Positions 1 to 7,759 of a stretch of 64,000 nt of DNA are shown here, piece after piece (the first letter of the stretch is position 1; every line of letters starts with the position of its first letter). Location: contig NZ_ARQM01000011.1 of assembly GCF_000385135.1 (NCBI RefSeq), forward strand, positions 372,001 to 436,000, in the 5' to 3' direction. The notes below the pieces were generated by a model. The model had not been told where the DNA came from, ran no database searches, and saw only the letters and a list, made by a program, of their open reading frames with translations. Source of the stretch: Promicromonospora sukumoe 327MFSha3.1 (GTDB lineage Bacteria > Actinomycetota > Actinomycetes > Actinomycetales > Cellulomonadaceae). Position numbers and translations under genes: made by a program.

Positions 1-2
1 AG

Positions 3-224
3 GACGGCACGGTCGAGGCGTTCGCGCTGTGGAACCCGAACGACCTGGGCTACCTGGCGACCGAGGCCGCCGCGGCCCTGGTGGCGGGCGACATCACGGG
101 GGCGGAGGGCGACACCTTCGAGGCCGGCCGGCTCGGTGAGTACACCGTGGGTGCCGACGGCGTGGTCGTGCTCGGCGAGCCGTTCGTGTTCGACAAGAGC
201 AACATCGACGACTTCGACTTCTGA
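3..224 (+). CDS. rhaS: Rhamnose-type ABC importer substrate-binding protein, C-terminal fragment
   Basis: These are the last 73 residues of a sugar-binding protein; the rest lies left of the window. The frame enters at base 3 and ends at TGA 222-224. The visible stretch FALWNPNDLGYLATEAA and the acidic tail ending DDFDF resemble the C-terminus of periplasmic type I sugar-binding proteins of the RhaS kind, which deliver L-rhamnose to the RhaTPQ importer. The rhamnose operon starts 2.5 kb downstream on the same strand, which supports the call. Only the C-terminus is visible, so the sugar is inferred mainly from context. Confidence 0.6.
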   Translation, partial: DGTVEAFALWNPNDLGYLATEAAAALVAGDITGAEGDTFEAGRLGEYTVGADGVVVLGEPFVFDKSNIDDFDF

Positions 225-310
225 GTCCTGAGCTCCGGCGGTCGAGTCCTGAGCTCCCGGCGGTCGAGCTTGTCGAGACCTGGTGAGGTCTCGACAAGCT
301 CGACCGCCGG
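223..310. repeat. Tandem duplication plus VELVET-type palindrome downstream of rhaS
   Basis: A unit of about 21 bp beginning GAGTCCTGAGCTC is repeated twice (about 223-243 and 244-265). It is followed by a perfect 24-bp inverted repeat, arms 257-280 and 287-310, loop TGGTGA, whose core is GGTCGAGCTTGTCGAGACC. The same core recurs at 6024, 6107, 6531, 28488, 38598, 38635 and 48363. It lies directly behind a stop codon and may end transcription of the upstream transporter operon, although there is no T-tract. Confidence 0.8.
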
Positions 311-462
311 AACCCAGGTCGCGACCCATGGTTCGTATCGGAAGATCACCCGCTCCTCCCGGGTGAAAGGCCGCGGCAACCGGGTCGTTCACCACTAGCG
401 TCAGCCTGTTCTTCGCGTCGGCCCCCTTGCGGCCGACGCGTTCTGACGCGAGGAGGACATCA

Positions 463-2484
463 GTGGCTCGGCACGTGGCGGCACCCGCATCGCGGTCGAA
501 GCAGGACTCCCGGGACGGTGCGGGCAGGCCGACGCTCGCGAGCACCGTCGTGGGGCGCACGATCATCCTGGGCGTGGCGCCGGCGATGGTGCTCGGCGGC
601 GCGCTCGCCCCGGCGGCGACGGCGCTGACGACGCAGCCGTCCCTGGAGCCCGAGGGCATCGCGGCGTCCGCCGACTCCGCCCTGCCCGACGTCGGCACGA
701 CGGAGGCGCAGGTCGAGACCGTCGAGGTGTCCGCGGCCCCGGTCGAGCAGGCTGCCGTGGTCGACGACGTCACCGGCACGGACCCGGAGCAGGCGACAGA
801 GACCGCCACGGCCGCCGACGGCGCCGTCGTGCTCGACACCGCCGACGCCGACGGCCGGATCGCCGGCGCCATCGAGGTGCCGGAGGGGTTCCAGACGGTC
901 GGGCTGTCGTGGCCGGCCGAGATCGACCAGGCCGTGCCCGAGATGCAGGTGCGCACCCGCGCCGCCGACGGGACCTGGAGCGGGTGGAGCCACCTGGAGA
1001 AGTCCACGGACGACGCCGACGGCGGCTCCGCGGTCGTGACCTCCGCGCCGGTGTACGTGGGCGAGGCGGACGCGGTCCAGCTCGCCACGGTGGACGAGGC
1101 CGCCGAGTTCCCGGCCGGCGTGGAGCTCAGCCTGGTCTCGTCGGCCCAGGTCACCACGGCCGCGGCGACGACGTCCGGCGCGGTGGCGCCGTCGGCCGCG
1201 ACGAACGGGCCCACGATCATCACGCGCGAGGAGTGGGGCGCCGCGCCACGCTGCCTGGAGCCGGGCACCGGACCCACCTGGTTCCCCGCGGGGGGCGGCC
1301 TCAAGGCCGCCGCCGTGCACCACACGGTGAACCCCAACGACTACACGACCGTGGCCGAGGCCATGCAGGCCATCCGCAACGACCAGGCGTACCACCAGCA
1401 GACGCACGGCTGGTGCGACATCGGCTACAACTTCCTGGTCGACAAGTGGGGCAACATCTACGAGGGCGCCGACGGCAGCATCGAGGAGCCGATCATCGGC
1501 GCCCACACCGGCGGCTTCAACACCGGCACGGTCGGCGTCGCGATGGTGGGCACCTACACGAGCGCGGAGGGCGTGAAGCCCTCGGCCGCCCAGCAGGACG
1601 GCGTGGCCAGGATCATCGGGAGCCGGCTCGCGAAGTACGGCGTGAACCCGGACGAGAAGACGGTCCTCACCGCCGCCGGCCACACCGACGGCGGGCGGTA
1701 CGACGCGGGCGACAAGGTGACGCTGCAGCGGGTCTTCGGCCACCGCGACACCCACCAGACCGAGTGCCCGGGCGCGCTCGCCTACCCGCTGCTCGCGGGG
1801 ATCCAGGACCAGGCGGCCGTGTACGCGAAGCAGTACGCCCCGCAGGACCCCGTCGCGGAGGAGTACACGAACCTGGTCCAGGCCGTGTACAAGGACAGCG
1901 TCGGCAGCGAGGCGACCGCCGCGCAGATCGCGTCCTGGGAGTACAAGGTCTCGGTCAGCGGCGGGGGCGTGCTCGCCGAGGCCATGGAGAAGTCCGACTC
2001 GTACCGCAAGGCGCGGATCATCGCGGCGTTCCGGGGCACGCTGGGCTACGCGCCGACGTCCACCCAGCTGTCCGGCCACGTCGCAGGGATCAAGAAGGGC
2101 GTGCGGACGGTCGACGAGGTGGAGCCCTACCTGCTGATGAACCCGCTCTACTACAAGAAGAAGGGCGGCACCAACGGCACCTACGTGACGGCGCTGTACC
2201 AGCACATCCTGAAGCGCAGCCCGACGGCCCACGAGCGCAAGGTCTGGGCGGCGAAGGTCGGGTCGCTGGGCCGGCAGGGCGTCGTCGAGGCGCTGTGGGA
2301 GAGCCGGGCGGCGGTGGGGGTGCGCGTCAAGGCCACGTACCAGCACTACCTGGGCGTCCAGCCGACGTCGGCCCAGCTGACCCTGTGGACGGACCGCATC
2401 GTTGGCAAGTACTCGGAGGCCGACCTGCGCCGGTCGCTGATCAGCTCCCAGTCGTACCTGACGCGGGCGGACGCCCGGTACTGA
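463..2484 (+). CDS. Exported N-acetylmuramoyl-L-alanine amidase (PGRP / Amidase_2) with DUF4214-like C-terminus
   Basis: A 673-residue secreted peptidoglycan amidase that should cleave the lactyl-amide bond between MurNAc and L-alanine. I chose GTG 463 because AGGAGG (451-456) sits 6 bp upstream; an upstream TTG at 427 has no such site. A basic N-terminus and a hydrophobic stretch (about residues 30-50) form the signal peptide, followed by an Ala/Glu/Asp-rich linker. The PGRP/Amidase_2 domain spans about 250-460, starting TIITREEWGA. The putative zinc ligands are His286 in AVHHT, His427 and Cys435 in HRDTHQTECPG. Three DUF4214-like helical repeats with LYQHIL- and TYQHYLG-type motifs fill 475-673 and may anchor it to the wall. 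It separates rhaS from rhaI and shows no functional link to rhamnose use. Confidence 0.9.
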   Translation: MARHVAAPASRSKQDSRDGAGRPTLASTVVGRTIILGVAPAMVLGGALAPAATALTTQPSLEPEGIAASADSALPDVGTTEAQVETVEVSAAPVEQAAVVDDVTGTDPEQATETATAADGAVVLDTADADGRIAGAIEVPEGFQTVGLSWPAEIDQAVPEMQVRTRAADGTWSGWSHLEKSTDDADGGSAVVTSAPVYVGEADAVQLATVDEAAEFPAGVELSLVSSAQVTTAAATTSGAVAPSAATNGPTIITREEWGAAPRCLEPGTGPTWFPAGGGLKAAAVHHTVNPNDYTTVAEAMQAIRNDQAYHQQTHGWCDIGYNFLVDKWGNIYEGADGSIEEPIIGAHTGGFNTGTVGVAMVGTYTSAEGVKPSAAQQDGVARIIGSRLAKYGVNPDEKTVLTAAGHTDGGRYDAGDKVTLQRVFGHRDTHQTECPGALAYPLLAGIQDQAAVYAKQYAPQDPVAEEYTNLVQAVYKDSVGSEATAAQIASWEYKVSVSGGGVLAEAMEKSDSYRKARIIAAFRGTLGYAPTSTQLSGHVAGIKKGVRTVDEVEPYLLMNPLYYKKKGGTNGTYVTALYQHILKRSPTAHERKVWAAKVGSLGRQGVVEALWESRAAVGVRVKATYQHYLGVQPTSAQLTLWTDRIVGKYSEADLRRSLISSQSYLTRADARY

Positions 2485-2485
2485 G

Positions 2486-2526
2486 GCGCGGTGCGGCGCG
2501 CGGTGCGGCGCGCGGTGCGGCGCGCG
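2486..2526. repeat. 12-bp tandem repeat
   Basis: Just after the amidase stop codon the 12-mer CGCGGTGCGGCG occurs about three times head to tail. It is a simple GC-rich tandem repeat with no visible coding role; replication slippage is the simplest origin. Confidence 0.7.
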
Positions 2527-2538
2527 CCCGGATCCGCG

Positions 2539-2640
2539 TGGTCGGTAGAACGTCAGGTGGTCGGCAGCTCGGGCTGCCGACCACCTGACGTTCTACCGAC
2601 CATCTGATGTCCTGCCGACCACCTGACGTTCTGCCGATCG
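2539..2640. repeat. Long hairpin family A, copy 1, with an extra half-arm
   Basis: A perfect 30-bp stem (2539-2568 with 2573-2602) closes a TCGG loop. The arm contains TCGGTAGAACGTCAGGTGG. The right arm is then repeated in degenerate form at about 2613-2639. A second full copy of this hairpin lies at 24980-25043. Its place behind the amidase gene suggests a transcription terminator, but there is no T-run. Confidence 0.85.
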
Positions 2641-2663
2641 CATCGGTTCGCCTCCGGGATCTC

Positions 2664-2710
2664 TTGACCACCTCGCCGGTCGCGGACTAGGGTCTGAATG
2701 AATCGTTTCA
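2664..2710 (+). promoter_or_regulatory. rhaI promoter and LacI-type operator
   Basis: TTGACC (2664-2669) and TAGGGT (2688-2693) with an 18-bp spacer fit a housekeeping promoter. The near-palindrome TGAATCGTTTCA (2699-2710) overlaps the expected start of transcription, where a LacI-family repressor would block initiation. The cognate repressor is not evident next to the operon. The matching rhaI start codon is 2749. Confidence 0.55.
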
Positions 2711-2748
2711 AGGTGCGCACGAGGGCGTGCGCGGAGAGGGAGGACGCC

Positions 2749-3924
2749 ATGGCGGCATCCACACGTGTCGAGGCGGCCAGGTCGGCGCTCCGGCAGCAGA
2801 CGATCGAGCTGCCGTCCTGGGCGTTCGGCAACTCGGGCACGAGGTTCAAGGTCTTCAGCCAGCCCGGCGTGCCGCGTGACCCGTTCGAGAAGCTGTCCGA
2901 CGCCGCACAGGTGCACCAGTACACCGGGGTGGCGCCGCGCGTCAGCCTCCACATCCCGTGGGACCTGGTGGACGACTTCGGCGCGCTCGCCCGGCACGCC
3001 GAAGACCTGGGCGTCACGATCGGCATGATCAACTCGAACGTCTTCCAGGACGAGGACTTCATGCTGGGCTCCCTGGCCCACCCGGACCCGCGGGTGCGCG
3101 CCAAGGCCGTGGACCACCACAAGCAGTGCATCGACGTCATGCGCGCCACGGGGTCCAAGGACCTCAAGGTCTGGCTGTCGGACGGCCTCAACTACCCCGG
3201 CCAGGACTCGATCCGCGCCCGTCAGGACCGGATCGCCGAGTCGCTCGCCGAGATCTACGCCGCCCTCGACGACGACCAGCACATGGTGCTCGAGTACAAG
3301 TTCTTCGAGCCGGCCTTCTACGTGACCGACGTGCCGGACTGGGGCACCTCCCTGCTGCACGTCATGGCGCTCGGCGACCGGGCCAAGGTCGTGCTCGACA
3401 CGGGCCACCACGCGCCCGGCACCAACATCGAGTTCATCGTGGCGCAGCTCCTGCGCCAGGGCCGGCTCGGCGCCTTCGACTTCAACAGCCGGTTCTACGC
3501 CGACGACGACCTCATGGTCGGCGCCGCGGACCCGTTCCAGCTGTTCCGGATCATGCACGAGATCGTGTCCGCGGGCGCGCACGCCCCGGACAGCGGGGTC
3601 AACTTCATGCTCGACCAGTGCCACAACATCGAGCCCAAGATCCCCGCGCAGATCAGGTCGGTCATGAACGTCCAGGAGGCGACGGCCAAGGCGCTGCTCG
3701 TCGACGTCGAGGCGCTGGAGGCCGCGCAGCTCGCCGGCGACGTGCTCGGCGCGCACGGCGTGCTCATGGACGCGTACGACACCGACGTCCGGCCGCTTGT
3801 CGCGCAGGTGCGCGAGGAGATGGGGCTGGACCCGAACCCGACCGCGGCCTTCGCGGCGTCGGGCTATGCCGAGAAGATCGCACAGGAGCGCGTCGGTGGC
3901 GCGCAGGCGGGATGGGGAGCATGA
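2749..3924 (+). CDS. rhaI: L-rhamnose isomerase
   Basis: This 391-residue cytoplasmic enzyme should convert L-rhamnose to L-rhamnulose, the first catabolic step. It is a TIM-barrel sugar isomerase of the actinobacterial/Pseudomonas RhaI type rather than E. coli RhaA. Recognisable blocks are FSQPGVPRDPFEKLSDAAQV near the N-terminus, VLEYKFFEPAFY with the metal-binding Glu, VVLDTGHHAPGTNIE and FDFNSRFYADDDL, which supply the metal-binding Asp/His residues. ATG 2749 is preferred over the in-frame ATG 2698 because GAGGGAGG lies just upstream of it and 2698 sits inside the operator. The stop overlaps the rhaD start by 4 bp (ATGA), so the two are translationally coupled. Confidence 0.92.
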   Translation: MAASTRVEAARSALRQQTIELPSWAFGNSGTRFKVFSQPGVPRDPFEKLSDAAQVHQYTGVAPRVSLHIPWDLVDDFGALARHAEDLGVTIGMINSNVFQDEDFMLGSLAHPDPRVRAKAVDHHKQCIDVMRATGSKDLKVWLSDGLNYPGQDSIRARQDRIAESLAEIYAALDDDQHMVLEYKFFEPAFYVTDVPDWGTSLLHVMALGDRAKVVLDTGHHAPGTNIEFIVAQLLRQGRLGAFDFNSRFYADDDLMVGAADPFQLFRIMHEIVSAGAHAPDSGVNFMLDQCHNIEPKIPAQIRSVMNVQEATAKALLVDVEALEAAQLAGDVLGAHGVLMDAYDTDVRPLVAQVREEMGLDPNPTAAFAASGYAEKIAQERVGGAQAGWGA

Positions 3925-6011
3925 ACGACGTCAGCGGATCCGGTGTGGTCGAGGGCAGCGTGGTCCAGGACCTGGTGGGCCGGTCGAACCGCCTGGGCTC
4001 CGACCCGCGGGTGACCAACTACGCGGGCGGCAACACCTCCGCGAAGGGCACTGCCACCGACCCGGTGACGGGCGAGCCCGTGGAGCTGCTGTGGGTCAAG
4101 GGCTCCGGCGGCGACCTCGGCACGCTCACCGAGCAGGGCCTGGCCGTGCTGCGGCTCGACCGGATGCGCGCCCTCGTGGACGTGTACCCGGGCGAGGAGC
4201 GCGAGGACGAGATGGTCGCCGCGTTCGACTACTGCCTGCACGGCAAGGGCGGCGCGGCGCCGTCGATCGACACAGCGATGCACGGCCTGGTCGACGCGCC
4301 GCACGTGGACCACCTGCACCCCGACGCCGGCATCGCGATCGCCGCGGCCGCCGACGGCGAGAAGCTCACCGGTGAGATCTTCGGCGACGAGGTCGTGTGG
4401 GTGCCCTGGCGCCGTCCGGGCTTCCAGCTCGGCCTCGACATCGCGGCCATCAAGGCGGCGAACCCGCAGGCCGTCGGCTGCGTCCTCGGCGGTCACGGCA
4501 TCACGGCGTGGGGCGACACCTCGGCCGAGGCCGAGGAGCGGTCCCTCTCGATCATCCGGCGGGCCGAGGAGTTCATCGCGGCCCGGGCCGAGGCCCGCGA
4601 CACCCACGCCTTCGGGGCGGTCCGGCCGGGCTACGAGCCGCTGCCCGACGCCGAGCGGCGCGCCCGGGCGGCCGCGCTCGCCCCCGTGATCCGCGGCCTG
4701 GCCAGCGTCGACGCACCGCAGGTGGGCCACTTCACCGACTCGGAGCCCGTGCTGGACTTCGTCGCGCGCGAGCGGCTGCTCCCGCTCGCCGAGCTCGGCA
4801 CGAGCTGCCCCGACCACTTCCTGCGCACCAAGGTGAAGCCGCTGGTCGTGGACGTCCCGACGTCGGCCACGGTGGAGGAGACCGTGACCGCGCTGCGGGC
4901 CGCGCACGAGGCCTACCGCGCCGACTACGCCGCCTACTACGAGCGCGGCGCCGCCGTGGCCCGGGCGCGCGGTGAGGAGCCGCCCGCCATGCGCGGCGCC
5001 GACCCGGCGATCGTGCTGGTCCCGGGCGTCGGCATGTTCTCGTTCGGGCGCAACAAGCAGACGGCGCGCGTGGCCGGCGAGTTCTACGTGAACGCGATCA
5101 ACGTGATGCGCGGCGCGGAGACCATCTCGACGTACGCGCCCATCGCGGAGGCCGAGAAGTTCCGCATCGAGTACTGGGCGCTGGAGGAGGCCAAGCTGCG
5201 GCGCATGTCCGCGCCGAAGCCCCTGGCGACCCGGGTCGCGCTGGTGACCGGGGCGGCGTCGGGCATCGGCAAGGCGATCGCCGCCCGGCTGGCGGCAGAG
5301 GGCGCGTGCGTGGTGGTGGCCGACCTCGACGCCTCGAAGGCGGCGGCCGCTGCGGCCGAGCTCGGGTCGGCGGACGTCGCGATCGGCGTGGCCGTGGACG
5401 TGTCCTCGGAGGCAGCCGTGCGGGCCGGGATCCAGGAGGCCGTGCTGGCGTTCGGCGGCGTGGACCTCGTGGTGAACAACGCGGGGCTGTCGCTGTCGCG
5501 ATCGCTCTTCGAGACCACCGAGGCCGACTGGGACCTGCAGCACAACGTGATGGCCAAGGGCTCGTTCCTGGTTTCACGTGAAGCGGCGCGGGTGCTCGTG
5601 GACCAGGGCATGGGCGGCGACATCGTCTACATCTCGTCCAAGAACTCGGTGTTCGCGGGGCCCAACAACATCGCCTACTCCGCGACCAAGGCCGACCAGG
5701 CGCACCAGGTACGGCTGCTCGCCGCAGAGCTGGGGCAGTACGGCATCCGCGTGAACGGAGTGAACCCCGACGGCGTGGTGCGCGGTTCGGGCATCTTCGC
5801 CTCAGGGTGGGGCGCCAACCGGGCGGCCGTGTACGGCGTGCCCGAGGAGAAGCTCGGCGAGTTCTACGCGCAGCGCACCCTGCTCAAGCGCGAGGTGCTG
5901 CCCGAGAACGTGGCGAACGCCGTGTTCGCGCTCTGCACCTCCGACTTCTCGCACACGACGGGCCTGCACGTCCCGGTGGACGCGGGCGTGGCAGCGGCGT
6001 TCCTGCGGTGA
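3921..6011 (+). CDS. rhaD: Bifunctional rhamnulose-1-phosphate aldolase / short-chain dehydrogenase
   Basis: A 696-residue two-domain enzyme. The N-terminal class II aldolase/adducin-like domain (about 1-420) should split L-rhamnulose 1-phosphate into dihydroxyacetone phosphate and L-lactaldehyde. It carries zinc-binding histidines in HVDHLHPDAG (His128, His131, His133). The C-terminal short-chain dehydrogenase domain (about 435-696) has TGAASGIG near residue 443 for NAD binding and the catalytic Tyr586-x3-Lys590 in YSATK; it should oxidise lactaldehyde to lactate. Such fusions (RhaEW type) are standard in actinobacteria. The gene overlaps rhaI by ATGA and rhaB by GTGA, so the three proteins are made together. 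The lactate produced could feed the lutABC genes at 28.5-31.4 kb. Confidence 0.92.
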   Translation: MNDVSGSGVVEGSVVQDLVGRSNRLGSDPRVTNYAGGNTSAKGTATDPVTGEPVELLWVKGSGGDLGTLTEQGLAVLRLDRMRALVDVYPGEEREDEMVAAFDYCLHGKGGAAPSIDTAMHGLVDAPHVDHLHPDAGIAIAAAADGEKLTGEIFGDEVVWVPWRRPGFQLGLDIAAIKAANPQAVGCVLGGHGITAWGDTSAEAEERSLSIIRRAEEFIAARAEARDTHAFGAVRPGYEPLPDAERRARAAALAPVIRGLASVDAPQVGHFTDSEPVLDFVARERLLPLAELGTSCPDHFLRTKVKPLVVDVPTSATVEETVTALRAAHEAYRADYAAYYERGAAVARARGEEPPAMRGADPAIVLVPGVGMFSFGRNKQTARVAGEFYVNAINVMRGAETISTYAPIAEAEKFRIEYWALEEAKLRRMSAPKPLATRVALVTGAASGIGKAIAARLAAEGACVVVADLDASKAAAAAAELGSADVAIGVAVDVSSEAAVRAGIQEAVLAFGGVDLVVNNAGLSLSRSLFETTEADWDLQHNVMAKGSFLVSREAARVLVDQGMGGDIVYISSKNSVFAGPNNIAYSATKADQAHQVRLLAAELGQYGIRVNGVNPDGVVRGSGIFASGWGANRAAVYGVPEEKLGEFYAQRTLLKREVLPENVANAVFALCTSDFSHTTGLHVPVDAGVAAAFLR

Positions 6012-7606
6012 GCGAGTCCTCGCGGGTCGAGCTTGTCGAGACCGGGTTCGTCGCGGTCGACCTGGGCGCGACGAGCGGCCGGGTGATGCTGGGGATCGTG
6101 CGGGACGGGTCTCGACAGGCTCGACCGGCGGAGGGGGCGGCTCGGCCGGCGGGGGGCGTCGACGGCGCTCCACGGGTCGAGCTCGTGGAGTGCGGGCGGT
6201 TCGCGAACGGGCCCGTGCCCGACGAGCACGGCGCGCTCCGCTGGGACGTGCGCGCGCTGTGGCGCGGCATCCTCGACGGGCTCCGGTCCGCCGGCGACGT
6301 CGCGCGGGAGCGCGGCGTCGCGGTCCGAGGGATCGGCGTGGACGCGTGGGCCGTGGACCACGCGTTCCTCGACGACTCCGGGGACCTGGTGGCGGACCCG
6401 TTCTGCTACCGCGACCCCCGCACCGATGCGGTCGCCGACGAGGTGTACCGGCGTATCCCGTTTGCCGACCACTACGCGGTCAACGGGCTGCAGCACCTGC
6501 AGTTCACCACCGAGTTCCAGCTGGTGGCGGGGGTCTCGACAGGCTCGACCCGCGACGGGGTGGGCTCGGGCGGGGAGTGGGGACGCGCACGGGACCTGCT
6601 GCTGGTGCCCGACCTGATCACCTTCTGGCTCACGGGCCGCCGTGTCGCGGAGGTGACCAACGCGTCCACGACGGGCCTGCTCGACGCGACCTCGCGCACC
6701 TGGTCGGCCGAGCTCCTGGACCGGCTGGCGGCCGAGTACCCCCCGCTCGCCGGGCTCCGCGACAAGCTGCCGGAGCTCGTGGAGCCGGGCACCGTCGTCG
6801 GGCACCTGGTGCCCGAGGTGCGGGAGGCGACCGGGCTCGGCGAGGTGCCGGTGCTCGCCGTCGCATCGCACGACACGGCGTCCGCCGTGGCAGCGGCGCC
6901 GCTGGGGGAGTCCGCGGCGTACATCTCGTCGGGCACGTGGTCGCTGGTCGGGCTGGAGCTGCCCGAGCCCGTGCTCACCGAGTCGAGCCGAGCCGCGAAC
7001 TTCACGAACGAGCTCGGCCTGGACGGGACCGTGCGCTACCTGCACAACGTCATGGGCCTCTGGGTGCTGGACGAGTGCGTCCGGTCCTGGGCGCACGACG
7101 ACGGCGCGCCCGTCGACCTGTCCGCCCTGCTGGCGGCGGCCTCGGCCGAGCCCGGCGGCCGCTGCCTGGTCGACGTGGACGGCGGCGAGTTCCTCGCGCC
7201 GGGCGACATGCCGCGCCGGGTGTCCGACGCCGCCGCGCGCCTCGGGGTCGACCTGCCGGTGGACGGACCCGCCGCGCGGCCCGCCCTGGTCAGGGTTGTC
7301 CTCGACAGCCTCGCGGCCTCCTCGGCGCGGGCGATCGCGGACGCGTCGTCCCTGGCCGGTGTGGCCGTGGACGCCGTGCACGTGGTGGGCGGCGGCTCGC
7401 GGAACGAGCTGCTGTGCCGGCTCACGGCCGAGGCAGCCGGGCTGCCCGTGATCGCCGGGCCCGTCGAGGCGACGGCGCTCGGCAACGTGCTGGTGCAGGC
7501 CCGTGCGGTGGGCGTGCTGTCGGGCGACCTGACGGCGCTGCGCGACGTCGTGCGCGCGAGCGTCACGCTGCGTCGGTACGACCCGGCGTCGGTCACCGGC
7601 CACTGA
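6008..7606 (+). CDS. rhaB: Rhamnulokinase with in-frame palindromic-element insertions
   Basis: A 532-residue FGGY-family sugar kinase that phosphorylates L-rhamnulose. GTG 6008 overlaps the rhaD stop. The phosphate-binding FVAVDLGATSGRVMLG lies at about 13-28, followed by the HWDV-like stretch LRWDVRALWRGILDGL and, towards the C-terminus, the ATP-site HVVGGGSRNELLCRL. Three places carry copies of the dispersed VELVET palindrome read in different frames: RVELVET at residues 6-12, SRQARP at about 35-40 inside a roughly 22-residue insertion, and VSTGST at about 176-181 inside a roughly 16-residue insertion. None breaks the frame and all lie outside the core motifs, so the protein is probably active. 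The start before the palindrome is set by the coupling overlap. Confidence 0.9.
   Translation: MSESSRVELVETGFVAVDLGATSGRVMLGIVRDGSRQARPAEGAARPAGGVDGAPRVELVECGRFANGPVPDEHGALRWDVRALWRGILDGLRSAGDVARERGVAVRGIGVDAWAVDHAFLDDSGDLVADPFCYRDPRTDAVADEVYRRIPFADHYAVNGLQHLQFTTEFQLVAGVSTGSTRDGVGSGGEWGRARDLLLVPDLITFWLTGRRVAEVTNASTTGLLDATSRTWSAELLDRLAAEYPPLAGLRDKLPELVEPGTVVGHLVPEVREATGLGEVPVLAVASHDTASAVAAAPLGESAAYISSGTWSLVGLELPEPVLTESSRAANFTNELGLDGTVRYLHNVMGLWVLDECVRSWAHDDGAPVDLSALLAAASAEPGGRCLVDVDGGEFLAPGDMPRRVSDAAARLGVDLPVDGPAARPALVRVVLDSLAASSARAIADASSLAGVAVDAVHVVGGGSRNELLCRLTAEAAGLPVIAGPVEATALGNVLVQARAVGVLSGDLTALRDVVRASVTLRRYDPASVTGH
6024..6043. repeat. VELVET-type element inside rhaB, copy 1
   Basis: GGGTCGAGCTTGTCGAGACC is read as RVELVET at the extreme N-terminus of rhamnulokinase. 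It is identical to the left arm of the palindrome at 257-280. Confidence 0.85.
6107..6131. repeat. VELVET-type element inside rhaB, copy 2
   Basis: The opposite-strand orientation, GGGTCTCGACAGGCTCGACC plus CGGCGG, is read as GSRQARPA. It sits in a low-complexity Ala/Gly/Pro insertion that ordinary rhamnulokinases lack. Confidence 0.85.
6531..6551. repeat. VELVET-type element inside rhaB, copy 3
   Basis: The core GGTCTCGACAGGCTCGACC occurs again but in another frame, read as VSTGST. It begins a Gly/Ser-rich insertion just before the LLLVPDLITFWLTG block. Confidence 0.85.
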
Positions 7607-7657
7607 CCGAGCGCGCGGGCCGAGGCCGGTCCGGGGAAACACCTGTGCGTCCGAGGA

Positions 7658-7694
7658 GGTAACGGAGACGGAGCAGTGCTACGTCTCCGTTACC
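7658..7694. terminator. 13-bp inverted repeat between convergent rhaB and regulator genes
   Basis: Arms GGTAACGGAGACG (7658-7670) and its exact complement (7682-7694) flank an 11-nt loop. It lies between two converging genes and could terminate transcription in both directions. There is no T-tract. Confidence 0.55.
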
Positions 7695-7759
7695 CACCCC
7701 GCGGAGTGAGGTTCTCCCCGAGGCCCGAGGCCCGCGATCTTGCCGGGGCGTGGTCGGGG

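Noticed and set aside
427-462. TTG 427 as the amidase start
   Set aside because: No ribosome site, whereas AGGAGG is ideally placed for GTG 463.
6107-6172. A sequencing error or frameshift in rhaB
   Set aside because: The frame is continuous through all three palindromic insertions and homology resumes in frame, so these are true in-frame insertions.
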